Of a DNA stretch of 11,679 nt, positions 1 to 7,736 are shown one piece after another; position 1 is the stretch's first letter, and each line of letters starts with the position of its first letter. Made by a program: the position numbers and the translations under genes. Source of the stretch: Bacteroidales bacterium (GTDB lineage: Bacteria; Bacteroidota; Bacteroidia; Bacteroidales; UBA932); the NCBI GenBank assembly GCA_017551215.1, contig JAFZMA010000219.1:1-11679 (forward strand), written 5' to 3'. Below the pieces are notes generated by a model. It was not told the DNA's origin and made no database searches. It worked only from the letters and a program-made list of their open reading frames with translations.

Positions 1-1
1 C

Positions 2-1579
2 GAGATTCGTCCAAAGGTCAATACGGAAAAGGAAATCATAAAGTTCATCCGCCAGAACGAGGGCAAGAGCGGCATCATCTACTGCCTTTCCAGAAAGAAG
101 GTGGAAGATATGGCGGAACTGCTGAATGTCAACGGAATAAAGGCACTTCCATACCATGCCGGGCTGGATGCCGCCACAAGAGCTTCCAACCAGGACAAGT
201 TCCTCATGGAGGAGGTAGATGTCATTGTGGCCACAATAGCTTTCGGCATGGGCATAGACAAGCCGGATGTAAGGTTTGTCATCCATTACAATATCCCTAA
301 ATCTCTGGAAGGCTACTACCAGGAGACGGGCCGCGCCGGAAGAGACGGGGGAGAGGGGCAGTGCATCGCCTTTTACAGTTTCAACGATATACTCAAGCTG
401 GAGAAGTTCATGCAGAGCAAGCCTGTGGCCGAGCAGGAGATTGGGAAACAGCTTCTTACGGAGACCGTAGCTTATGCGGAGAGCAACCAGTGCCGCAGAA
501 AGACTCTCCTGAACTACTTTGGAGAAGTATATCCGGAAGAGGACTGCGGCAACTGCGACAACTGCCTGCACCGCCAGCCTCAGTTCGAGGGCAAGGATTA
601 TCTGATTACACTGTTCCAGCTAATCCGTTCCATGAAGGAAAACTTCAAGGCAGATCATCTGGCCAACATTCTGGGCGGTGTAACCAACGCAATGATAACC
701 TCTTACAAGCACAACACAAGCCGTTTCTTTGGCATAGACAAAGAGAAGGACGAGAAGTTCTGGCTGGCTGTCATACGTCAGGCTTGCGTAGACCAGTTCC
801 TCAAGAAAGACATTGAGCAATATGGTCTTATCTCCCTGACAGACAAGGGTAAAGAGTTTCTTGCAAAACCATATTCGGTAATGCTTACAGAGGACCGCCG
901 CTTTGAGGATACCGGAGAGGGAGTCGATGTGGATGACGATATGCCTGCTGGCGGCAAGAAAGGCGGCGGAGGCGGAGACCAGACTCTGCTTTCCATGCTG
1001 AAAGACCTGAGAAAATCCATAGGCAAACGCCTCAACCTTCCTCCATACGTAATCTTCACAGACCCTTCCCTGGAAGACATGACCATATTCTATCCTGTTA
1101 CCATCAAGGAACTTACAAACTGTTCCGGTGTGGGAATGGGCAAGGCGGAGAAATACGGCAAGGAGTTCGTGGATCTGATAGGCAAATACGTGGAGGAAAA
1201 CGAAATTATTCGTCCGGATGACTTCGACTTCAAAATCCGCAGTACGGAAGACAGCTCCAACATAGGAAGGTTCATAATCCACAATACAGACATGCACGTT
1301 CCTCTGGATGAGATTGCCCGCATGAAAGACCTTGAGATGGACGAGCTCCTGTCCAAGATAGAAGCTATGGTGGCCGCCGGAAACCGCATCAAGATAGACT
1401 ATTACATACGTCAGGCAGTAGACGAGGACAAGATAGAGGACATCTACGACTACTTCAAGGAAGAAGCCGAAACAGACTCCGTAAGAGATGCTATGAAAGC
1501 CCTTGGCCCGGACTACGAAGAAGAGGAAATCCGCCTCATCCGCATCAAGTTCCTCACAGAAGTTGCCAACGGCTACTAA
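2..1579 (+). CDS. recQ: ATP-dependent DNA helicase RecQ (5' truncated by window edge)
   Basis: RecQ unwinds DNA 3'-to-5' in recombination and fork repair. The reading frame is open from base 2, so the gene enters from the left; 525 residues are visible and the N-terminal motifs (Walker A, DEAH box) lie outside, probably about 200 residues. Visible residues 73-116 hold helicase motifs V and VI, ending QETGRAGRDG, with the arginine finger. Cys164, Cys182, Cys185 and Cys188 form the RecQ zinc site, followed by the winged-helix RQC region. A Gly-rich linker (about 317-326) leads into an HRDC domain (about 325-405). Residues about 404-525 are an acidic helical extension, possibly a helix-turn-helix module, which I recall as usual in Bacteroidota RecQ. 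The ATG at 101 lies inside the helicase core and is not the start. The gene converges on miaA with 8 bp between stop codons. Confidence 0.96.
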   Translation, partial: EIRPKVNTEKEIIKFIRQNEGKSGIIYCLSRKKVEDMAELLNVNGIKALPYHAGLDAATRASNQDKFLMEEVDVIVATIAFGMGIDKPDVRFVIHYNIPKSLEGYYQETGRAGRDGGEGQCIAFYSFNDILKLEKFMQSKPVAEQEIGKQLLTETVAYAESNQCRRKTLLNYFGEVYPEEDCGNCDNCLHRQPQFEGKDYLITLFQLIRSMKENFKADHLANILGGVTNAMITSYKHNTSRFFGIDKEKDEKFWLAVIRQACVDQFLKKDIEQYGLISLTDKGKEFLAKPYSVMLTEDRRFEDTGEGVDVDDDMPAGGKKGGGGGDQTLLSMLKDLRKSIGKRLNLPPYVIFTDPSLEDMTIFYPVTIKELTNCSGVGMGKAEKYGKEFVDLIGKYVEENEIIRPDDFDFKIRSTEDSSNIGRFIIHNTDMHVPLDEIARMKDLEMDELLSKIEAMVAAGNRIKIDYYIRQAVDEDKIEDIYDYFKEEAETDSVRDAMKALGPDYEEEEIRLIRIKFLTEVANGY

Positions 1580-1587
1580 TCAGAAAA

Positions 1588-2481
1588 TTATTTGACGGTA
1601 ATCCACCGTATAGAAAGGTCTCGTGCCCAATAGGACATCTGGCGCTTGGCGTAGCGTCGGGTGTTGGTCTTGATTTTTTCAATAGCCTCGGCGATGGAGA
1701 TTTTGCCGTCAAGGTAATCGAACAGTTCCCTGTAACCTACTGTTCTTAAAGGAGGTATGTGAGTCAAATCCGGGCAGAAAACGCCATCTCGGTAACGGAA
1801 ACTATCCAACGATTTGACTTCTTCCAGAAGCCCGTCTTCCATCATTTTGTCCGCGCGCGCATTTATGCGTTCATAGAGTTTATCACGATCCATTTTAAGC
1901 CCGATTTTCTCTATACGGAACGGTCGCGGCTTAACAGGTTCCGTCTTCCATTCTGAGAATTTTTTACCGGTCTGGAGCGTGACTTCCAGAGCACGGATTA
2001 TCCTCTGCGGATTGGCAATGTCCACAGTGGCGTAAGACTCCGGATCCAACTGCTTAAGCTGATATCGCAGAGATTCCAGCCCTTCCTGCTGAAGCCTTTG
2101 ATTCAGAGAGTTGCGCAGTTCCATGTCCGGCTCCGGAAAAGCATCCAGCCCGTTGCACACAGCATCTATGTAAAGGCCGCTGCCTCCACACATTATCAAT
2201 CTGTCGTGAGTCTTGAATAACTCATCAAGAAGGGCCAGGGCATCTATCTCATACTGCCCAGCAGCATAATGCTCGGCGATGGATTTTGTCTGTATAAAGT
2301 AATGCTTCACCTGGGCGAGCTGCTCCTTTGACGGAACAGCGGTGCCTATTGTCATCTCCCTGAAAATCTGGCGACTGTCGCAGTTGATAACTGGAGAACC
2401 AATCTGTTTTGCAAGATTGATTGCGTAAGCCGTCTTGCCGACAGCAGTAGGGCCAAGTATTATAGTAAGAACCTTTTCCAC
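1588..2481 (-). CDS. miaA: tRNA dimethylallyltransferase MiaA
   Basis: MiaA transfers a dimethylallyl group from DMAPP to N6 of A37 in tRNAs reading UNN codons, the first step of ms2i6A formation. The 297-residue protein has the family's usual length. Visible marks are the P-loop GPTAVGKT (10-17), DSRQIF (35-40), GGSGLYIDA (99-107), NPQR (157-160) and the C-terminal YAKRQMSYWARD, matching the KRQxxWxR signature. The start is GTG at 2481-2479: an in-frame TAA lies two codons upstream, and the next Met (43) falls after the P-loop, so GTG is effectively forced. Its G is also the last base of the TAG stop of the upstream transporter gene (TAGTG), which suggests translational coupling. It is the last gene of the leftward cluster. 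Confidence 0.96.
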   Translation of the reverse strand: MEKVLTIILGPTAVGKTAYAINLAKQIGSPVINCDSRQIFREMTIGTAVPSKEQLAQVKHYFIQTKSIAEHYAAGQYEIDALALLDELFKTHDRLIMCGGSGLYIDAVCNGLDAFPEPDMELRNSLNQRLQQEGLESLRYQLKQLDPESYATVDIANPQRIIRALEVTLQTGKKFSEWKTEPVKPRPFRIEKIGLKMDRDKLYERINARADKMMEDGLLEEVKSLDSFRYRDGVFCPDLTHIPPLRTVGYRELFDYLDGKISIAEAIEKIKTNTRRYAKRQMSYWARDLSIRWITVK

Positions 2482-4280
2482 TACTTAAGCGGGGTAAACG
2501 GATAAACAACACTCACGATGAAGATGTTTGCAGCCAGTATTATAATGTTCATGAAGAATCCTATTTTAAGGAAATCCGAGAACCTGTATCCTCCCGGGCC
2601 ATAGACCAGCATGTGGGTTGGAGAGCCTATAGGAGTTGCAAAACTGGAACTTACGCTAATCATCAGCGCAATCATGAACGGGAAAGGATCGTATCCAAGC
2701 TTAACTGCAGCTGAATACATAATCGGACAGAATATGGCACCGGCTGCGGTATTGCTGATGAATTCCGTTATGAAAGTGGCCACAAGGCAGATTGCGGTCA
2801 TAACCAGAAGAGGACTGCTGCCGCAAACATTCAGGATTCCGTAAGCCATTTTCTCGGCGATTCCCGTTTTCTGGAGCGCCAGACCAAGCACCACAGAACC
2901 GGCAAACACCATCAGTATATCCCAGTTAATGGCCTTCATTGCCTGATCTACATTGCAGCACCGGAGAATAAGCATAGCAAAGGCCGCAATGACAGCGCAA
3001 TTCATAAGGGACATTACATTGGCGGCACTCAACGCCACCATGGCTATCATAATCAGAGAAGAAAGCAAAGTCCTTGTTCCGATATTGGCAACCTGTTCTG
3101 AATCAAAGAAATGAATCTGGCTGAAAATTCTGCTTCCTTCCGTTTTCATCTTAGGAGGGCATTCCAGAAGAAGAGTGTCTCCTGCCTGAAGCACAACTTC
3201 CCTCGGAGACTGGTTTATCCTCACCCCTTTCCTGGCAACCGCAACAAGGGTAACGTTATTCTGCCCTTCAAAGCCGCTCTCCGATATTGTCTTGTTTATC
3301 AGGCTACTGCCAAAAGTAATGTAAGCAGTTTTGAGCTGGCGGTGTTTAACGGATTCTTTCGCAGTAAAAATATTATTCTCCGCGATTGCCAGACCATGGC
3401 TTGACTTAAGATCCAGAAGCTCGTCAATCTGCCCGGAGAAAACCAGGCGGTCTCCTGCCATAATGGAATCTTCTGGTGTTACCGGAGAAATGATATCACC
3501 GTCAGAACGTATGATTTCTATAAGGGATCCGCCCTTGACACTGTCCAGACCCTCTTCTGAAATCCTCTTCCCGATAGATTTGCTGTCTTCCGGCACCTGG
3601 AATTCCACGGTGTATTCAGAAGCATCCTCAAAAGCGGCTTCCGGAGCCTTGCGGTCCGGCAGGAGTTTTCTCAGCGCAAGCACGGAGAGAACACCCACCA
3701 CCAAACAGAAAATGCCCGGTATCGTAATAGACAGAATATTCATCGATATGCCCGTATTGTCTTTATACAGGCCTGATATGATGAGGTTTGGAGGAGTTCC
3801 TATGAGGGTGCACACACCTCCCATTCCGGAAGCGTAACTGAGCGGTATCAGAAGCTTGGAAGGAGAAATCCCGAGTTTCTTGCTCCACATTTTAACAATT
3901 CCCACAAACAGAGCCACCACTGCAGTATTGCTCAGGAAAGCACTCAGAGCGGCAACCGGGAACATAAGCCTGGAAATTGCACCCGAATACTTTTTGGGTT
4001 GACCCAGCAGATGCTTGGCTATCCAGTTCAGAACTCCCGTATGCATCAGACCGGCCAGAACGATGAACAGTACTCCCACCACAACTGTAGAAGAAGAACT
4101 GAATCCGCTGAAAGCTTCCTTCTCGTCCACCACCCCGGCCACAAGCAGAATGCCTATGGCTGCCAAAAACACCACATCCGCCCTGAGCTTTGTGAAAATC
4201 AGCACGGAAAACATGGCAAGCACGGTAACAATCGTTATCCATGCGTAGAGGTTAAACCCCAAGAAAACTATAGTATCCAT
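2481..4280 (-). CDS. SLC13/DASS-family anion transporter with two RCK_C (TrkA-C) domains
   Basis: An inner-membrane carrier of the divalent anion:sodium symporter superfamily; members move sulfate, dicarboxylates or phosphate, and the substrate cannot be read from sequence. In 599 residues, an N-terminal membrane half (about 10-205) has the signatures FLSNTA (Ser117-Asn118-Thr119) and GTPPN (161-165). A cytosolic insert (about 222-390) looks like two RCK_C domains, each with an AGD-x-L motif (275-279 and 366-370). A C-terminal membrane half (about 403-595) repeats the signatures as ISNTAA (508-513) and ATPIGSPTH (548-556). The paired SNT motifs are the sodium/substrate sites of this fold, so both transport half-sites look intact. 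ATG start at 4280; 9 bp from the upstream gene and overlapping miaA by one base. SLC13 proteins with RCK_C inserts are often annotated as sulfate or potassium-linked transporters; I would not choose between these. Confidence 0.9.
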   Translation of the reverse strand: MDTIVFLGFNLYAWITIVTVLAMFSVLIFTKLRADVVFLAAIGILLVAGVVDEKEAFSGFSSSSTVVVGVLFIVLAGLMHTGVLNWIAKHLLGQPKKYSGAISRLMFPVAALSAFLSNTAVVALFVGIVKMWSKKLGISPSKLLIPLSYASGMGGVCTLIGTPPNLIISGLYKDNTGISMNILSITIPGIFCLVVGVLSVLALRKLLPDRKAPEAAFEDASEYTVEFQVPEDSKSIGKRISEEGLDSVKGGSLIEIIRSDGDIISPVTPEDSIMAGDRLVFSGQIDELLDLKSSHGLAIAENNIFTAKESVKHRQLKTAYITFGSSLINKTISESGFEGQNNVTLVAVARKGVRINQSPREVVLQAGDTLLLECPPKMKTEGSRIFSQIHFFDSEQVANIGTRTLLSSLIMIAMVALSAANVMSLMNCAVIAAFAMLILRCCNVDQAMKAINWDILMVFAGSVVLGLALQKTGIAEKMAYGILNVCGSSPLLVMTAICLVATFITEFISNTAAGAIFCPIMYSAAVKLGYDPFPFMIALMISVSSSFATPIGSPTHMLVYGPGGYRFSDFLKIGFFMNIIILAANIFIVSVVYPFTPLK

Positions 4281-4289
4281 TATTGATAT

Positions 4290-4775
4290 TTATTCGGTAT
4301 CTCCCTCGTCGTCAAGTTCGTCGTCCCCTATTTCCTCTCCAAGTTCCGGAGTGAGGTTGTCCAGAGTGTCGAACTTGCTGTCGAACTGGCCCGGAATCCT
4401 GCCCTTTTCAGCAACCAGGCGCGGATAGGAAACGTGTGGCAGATATTCCACTTCCGATATGAAACTCAGGACCATATACTTGTTCTTGGTCACGTCGAAC
4501 ACGTAATGCAAAGTGATGGCTCCGCCGGCAACGGTCTTGGCAAGGCTGACCCCGTCTATGGTTCCGCTGCCAAGGTCAAAAAGGCCGTACATTGCCTTGA
4601 GCTTGCCGTCCGCCCCATAGCCGCGGAACACAATCATCTGGTCCGGAGCAAAGTCCAGATCGTTGACAAGGAACTTGTTCAGCGCAAAGAGAGTCATATC
4701 TTCCTTGAGCTCGTATTCCCTGAAAAACACCTTGTTGGAAGGGAAGGTAACCTTGTATCTGAGAATCGTAGGCAT
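4290..4775 (-). CDS. pRiA4b ORF-3-like (PF07929-type) small protein
   Basis: A 161-residue protein resembling the plasmid pRiA4b ORF-3 family, also called IS1096 passenger TnpR-like. Its molecular function is unknown as far as I know. The family-like parts are an N-terminal alpha/beta region (about 1-80), a central segment LHYVFDVTKNKYMVLSF matching the aromatic-rich 'Y-x-FD-x-x-x-x-x' strand, and the YPRLVAEKGRIPGQF region. The last 20 residues or so are strongly acidic (EEIGDDELDDEGDTE). Despite the plasmid and IS names, homologues occur as ordinary chromosomal genes, and nothing here suggests a mobile element. It lies between the acyl-CoA reductase gene (15 bp) and the transporter gene (9 bp), so it is probably co-transcribed with them. 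The assignment rests on remembered motif pattern, hence moderate confidence. Confidence 0.7.
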   Translation of the reverse strand: MPTILRYKVTFPSNKVFFREYELKEDMTLFALNKFLVNDLDFAPDQMIVFRGYGADGKLKAMYGLFDLGSGTIDGVSLAKTVAGGAITLHYVFDVTKNKYMVLSFISEVEYLPHVSYPRLVAEKGRIPGQFDSKFDTLDNLTPELGEEIGDDELDDEGDTE

Positions 4776-4790
4776 AACTGTGTTTTTTAT

Positions 4791-5879
4791 TCAGCTCAGC
4801 GACAAGACCCCGCATCCCTCGAGAATGGACCTGACGGTATTTATCCCGTCCATCCAGTCATCTGTTGCAGGAGACTGCGCCATACCAAAGTTAACATATT
4901 TTTTCTGGATAGAGTCATGGTGCTTCTTGCAGAAAGCGTCTACTTCCTGAATATTCTTGTAGAAGGAATACCGGACAACTCCAATCGGAGGGAAAGATCT
5001 ACCGGATTCTTCAAGCAGGAAGAAACCGCCGTCTGTAAAAGTACCACCCTCAAACATGTTCTCGATTTTGGCAATGGCTCTTCTTCGGATATAGTTGGAC
5101 CAGTAAGGGCCAATCTCCACAAGATGTTTTTCCATAAATGAAGACGCCATAACAATCCGCTGCAAGTCAAATCCTTCCGGAAGGAACAGATAGGATATGC
5201 TCCGGCATCCCAATCCGCAGTAAAGGAACATGTCTTCCGCCAGAAGACGCAACTCATAGTCTGTCTCCTCCCCGCTGAGAACTCCCAGACTGAACCGGCT
5301 GCCACGGGCAAGAACCGGAATCTCCCTGAATTCTTCGCATACAAGAGACTTAGTCTGGCTGGAACCGCTGAAAAGCAGAAAATCCAGTTGGGTGGTTGTG
5401 GGCACTCCTTCTAAACGGTCGGCAATGAAATCGCGGAAAACCACCCTCGATGCCAGATGCGGAGCCTTTTCCGCAAGCTCTTCTAAAAGAGCAGGTATCA
5501 GACATCTGTCTTTGGAAGAGAGCTTTACAATTGCCTTGGCCCCAACTGAGAGAGTGCACAGAAGATCGTGGAACCCCACTGCCGGAATGTTCCCGGCCAT
5601 TATGATGCCCACCGTTTTGCCCTCCATCCTGCGCCTGAAAAAATTTATGTCATCCACCGGGCCATCCGAATAAGCCAGCAGTTTTTCAAGCGCCTCTTCA
5701 GAAAGATAATTCTCAGCGATAGCCTTGAGAGCCCGCTTCTGCATAAACGGCGTAAAGAACGGGTTATCCACATTGGCACAGTCCAAGGCCGCCTCTAAAA
5801 AGGATACATCGCCGAGCTTTCTGCCCAGCCCGGAAAAAGCCTTTATGAAAACATCGCGGTCAAACATGCGCCCATGCAT
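4791..5879 (-). CDS. LuxC-like acyl-CoA reductase family protein
   Basis: A 362-residue protein of the LuxC/acyl-CoA reductase family (aldehyde-dehydrogenase-like fold), whose members reduce acyl-CoA or acyl-enzyme to an aldehyde with NAD(P)H. The nucleotide-binding part is visible at about 91-124 (GIIMAGNIPAVGFHD to KLSSKD) and FSGSSQT at 170-176. RGSRFSLGVL (192-201) precedes CGLGCRS (221-227), where Cys221 or Cys225 is the likely acyl-thioester nucleophile. The physiological substrate in Bacteroidota is not known to me. Met1 at 5879 has AAAAGGA about 6 bases upstream; Met5 at 5867 is an alternative that would leave a longer leader below the predicted promoter. It is the first gene of the leftward cluster and diverges from yigZ across 65 bp. 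Confidence 0.85.
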   Translation of the reverse strand: MHGRMFDRDVFIKAFSGLGRKLGDVSFLEAALDCANVDNPFFTPFMQKRALKAIAENYLSEEALEKLLAYSDGPVDDINFFRRRMEGKTVGIIMAGNIPAVGFHDLLCTLSVGAKAIVKLSSKDRCLIPALLEELAEKAPHLASRVVFRDFIADRLEGVPTTTQLDFLLFSGSSQTKSLVCEEFREIPVLARGSRFSLGVLSGEETDYELRLLAEDMFLYCGLGCRSISYLFLPEGFDLQRIVMASSFMEKHLVEIGPYWSNYIRRRAIAKIENMFEGGTFTDGGFFLLEESGRSFPPIGVVRYSFYKNIQEVDAFCKKHHDSIQKKYVNFGMAQSPATDDWMDGINTVRSILEGCGVLSLS

Positions 5880-5884
5880 TATCC

Positions 5885-5917
5885 TTTTGCAAATTTATCA
5901 AAAAGGGCCTACCTTTA
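5885..5917 (+). promoter_or_regulatory. Bacteroidota-type promoter for yigZ
   Basis: TTTTG (5885-5889) is followed after 20 bases by TACCTTTA (5910-5917), one base off the TAnnTTTG -7 consensus. Start of transcription would be near 5922, giving a leader of about 23 bases before the ATG at 5945. Its -33 box abuts the -7 box of the opposing promoter (5890-5897). Confidence 0.5.
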
Positions 5918-5920
5918 CAA
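5890..5920 (-). promoter_or_regulatory. Bacteroidota-type promoter for the leftward cluster
   Basis: On the minus strand, TTG (5920-5918) is followed after 20 bases by TAAATTTG (5897-5890), a perfect match to the TAnnTTTG -7 consensus. Transcription would begin near 5886, leaving only 7-8 bases before Met1 of the acyl-CoA reductase or about 19 before Met5. The -33 part is ATTG rather than TTTG. It overlaps the opposing yigZ promoter. Confidence 0.55.
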
Positions 5921-5944
5921 TCCAGGCGACAAAGAATACCGATA

Positions 5945-6580
5945 ATGGCAAGTGCGGCAACACAAAAAACCAGTCTTCCGGACAACTATCTGAGCATCCG
6001 ATCCCAGACAGAAGGTCTCTACAAGGACAACGGCAGCCGTTTCATATCTCTTGCCTATCCATGCAGCAGCGCTGAAAAGGCAGAGGAGATAGTCAAGGGC
6101 CTGCGCAAGGAATACTACGATGCCACCCATCACTGCTATGCCTACCGCATAGGCCTCAATGGAGATATCTGGCGGGCCAACGACGACGGGGAACCATCCT
6201 CCACAGCCGGGCGCCCCATTCTGGGAGAGCTCCTTTCCCGCAATCTCAGCGATGTACTTGTGGTGGTGGTGCGCTATTTCGGCGGGGTGAAGCTGGGTGT
6301 GCCGGGCCTCATCAAGGCCTACAAGGCGGCAAGCGCAGAGGCATTGGAAAAGGCAGAAATCATAACGAAGACAGCCACATCGCCGATGAAAATAGCATTC
6401 CCCTACCATCAGACAGACAAAGTGCTTAAAGAGCTCAGGAAAAGGAATATAGGAGAGTCCGGCAAAAAGTTTGAAGAAGAGTGCTCCCTTACCGCCCACG
6501 TGCCTTTGAGCATGATTGAATCGCTGAGACAGACCCTTCTCAAAATAGAAGATGTAAGGATTCTGCAAGAAAATACTTAA
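5945..6580 (+). CDS. yigZ: YigZ/IMPACT family protein
   Basis: A 211-residue member of the YigZ/UPF0029 (IMPACT) family. The eukaryotic relative IMPACT modulates Gcn2 signalling; bacterial members have been linked to peptide or translation-related roles but no reaction is firmly established. Family signatures are clear: [12 protein letters not shown] (59-70), [15 protein letters not shown] (79-93) and [18 protein letters not shown] (109-126). The C-terminal part (about 140-211) fits the ferredoxin-like DUF1949 domain, so the two-domain bacterial form is complete at normal length. It is preceded by a promoter at 5885-5917. A separate -7 box lies before serC, so the serine operon probably has its own promoter, though read-through is possible. 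Confidence 0.93.
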   Translation: MASAATQKTSLPDNYLSIRSQTEGLYKDNGSRFISLAYPCSSAEKAEEIVKGLRKEYYDATHHCYAYRIGLNGDIWRANDDGEPSSTAGRPILGELLSRNLSDVLVVVVRYFGGVKLGVPGLIKAYKAASAEALEKAEIITKTATSPMKIAFPYHQTDKVLKELRKRNIGESGKKFEEECSLTAHVPLSMIESLRQTLLKIEDVRILQENT

Positions 6581-6596
6581 AATCAGATACAATTTA

Positions 6597-6604
6597 TATC
6601 TTTG
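6597..6604 (+). promoter_or_regulatory. -7 box of the serC operon promoter
   Basis: TATCTTTG is a perfect TAnnTTTG match, 29 bases before the serC ATG, giving a leader of about 26 bases that is A/T-rich and lacks a Shine-Dalgarno sequence. No convincing TTTG -33 element is seen at the expected 19-21 base distance (6572-6578), so the strength is uncertain. Confidence 0.5.
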
Positions 6605-6633
6605 CAATAAACATTTTAACACTAAAATCCATT

Positions 6634-7728
6634 ATGAAAAAAGCTTATAATTTCTTTGCCGGCCCTTGCGTCCTTCCAGAGGTGGCAATCAACTCAACCA
6701 TCGATGCTTTGAAGGACTTTGCAGGCACCGGTATTCCATTGATTTCCATTTCCCACAGAAGCAAGGAATGGGAAGGGGTCATGAACGAGTGCAGGGCTTT
6801 GTGGAAAGAACTCCTGCAGATTCCGGACAATTACCACATCGTATTCCTGGGCGGCGGTGCAAGCCTCCAGTTCCTGTATGTGGCCATGAACCTGTTCGAG
6901 AACAAGGCCGGATATCTTGAGACCGGCGTCTGGGCAAAGAAAGCTCTCAAGGAAGCTCAGGGCATTGCAAAGAGCCGCGGCAAAGAAGGTGCAGCGTTCG
7001 CAGTTGCCTCTTCCGCAGACAAGACCTACTGCTACATCCCTAAGGGATACGAGATTCCAACAGATCTGGACTACTTCCACATCACCACTAACAACACCAT
7101 CTACGGAACTGAAATAAAGTACGATATGGACTGCCCTGTAACTCTGGTTGCAGATATGTCTTCAGACATCATGAGCCGTCCGGTGGATGTTTCCAAGTAC
7201 GGTCTGATTTACGGTGGAGCACAGAAGAACGTAGGTCCTGCCGGCGTTATCTTCGCCATCATCCGCGACGATGTTCTGGGCAAGGTTTCCAGCTACATTC
7301 CTACCATGCTGGATTACAGGACACACATAGAGAAGGAGAGCATGTTCAACACTCCTCCTGTATTCGCAATCTATGTGATGAAAGAGACTCTCAAGTGGCT
7401 CAAGGGAATCGGTGGTCTTGAGGCTATCAACAAGATCAACACCCAGAAGGCTGAGATGCTCTACAACGAGATCGAGCGCAACAAGATGTTCGTTGGAACA
7501 GCCAATCCAGAGGACCGTTCAATCATGAACGTATGCTTCGTTATGGCTCCTGAGTACAAGGAACTTGAGGCAAGTTTCCTGGATTACGCAAAGGCAAACG
7601 GAATGATGGGTGTAAAGGGTCACCGTTCAGTCGGCGGATTCAGGGCTTCCATCTACAACGCCTGCCCTGTGGAGAGTGTTCAGGCACTCATCAAGTGCAT
7701 GCAGGATTTCGAGAAGAACGCAAAGTAA
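6634..7728 (+). CDS. serC: Phosphoserine aminotransferase SerC
   Basis: SerC converts 3-phosphohydroxypyruvate plus glutamate to O-phospho-L-serine and 2-oxoglutarate, the second step of the phosphorylated serine pathway; it may also act on the equivalent pyridoxal-pathway intermediate. The 364-residue sequence opens with [10 protein letters not shown], has the phosphate/PLP-binding GGGASLQF (73-80), the SHRSKEW substrate-binding region (40-46) and the PLP Schiff-base lysine in [13 protein letters not shown] (Lys198). Its length is normal for the class V aminotransferase fold. The start MKKAYNF is supported by the A-rich leader and the -7 box at 6597. It is the first gene of a three-gene operon, 8 bp before serA. 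Confidence 0.97.
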   Translation: MKKAYNFFAGPCVLPEVAINSTIDALKDFAGTGIPLISISHRSKEWEGVMNECRALWKELLQIPDNYHIVFLGGGASLQFLYVAMNLFENKAGYLETGVWAKKALKEAQGIAKSRGKEGAAFAVASSADKTYCYIPKGYEIPTDLDYFHITTNNTIYGTEIKYDMDCPVTLVADMSSDIMSRPVDVSKYGLIYGGAQKNVGPAGVIFAIIRDDVLGKVSSYIPTMLDYRTHIEKESMFNTPPVFAIYVMKETLKWLKGIGGLEAINKINTQKAEMLYNEIERNKMFVGTANPEDRSIMNVCFVMAPEYKELEASFLDYAKANGMMGVKGHRSVGGFRASIYNACPVESVQALIKCMQDFEKNAK

Positions 7729-7736
7729 TCTGAATC

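Noticed and set aside
101..103. ATG as the true start of recQ
   Set aside because: The frame is open back to base 2 with RecQ-like sequence (SGIIYCLSRKKVED), and starting here would remove the ATPase core.
620..1297. 225-codon frame antisense to recQ, and similar long frames at 5915-6622 and 8751-9542
   Set aside because: Each lies fully or mainly opposite a gene with clear family motifs, and none has family-like sequence of its own.
1595..1609. Terminator for the miaA cluster (ACGGT-AATCC-ACCGT)
   Set aside because: Only a 5-bp stem, inside the miaA coding end, followed leftward by a mixed A/T run, not a clean T tract.
4290..4775. Mobile element passenger gene, because of the IS1096/pRiA4b family name
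   Set aside because: No transposase, terminal repeats or target duplications nearby; the gene sits in a tight chromosomal cluster.
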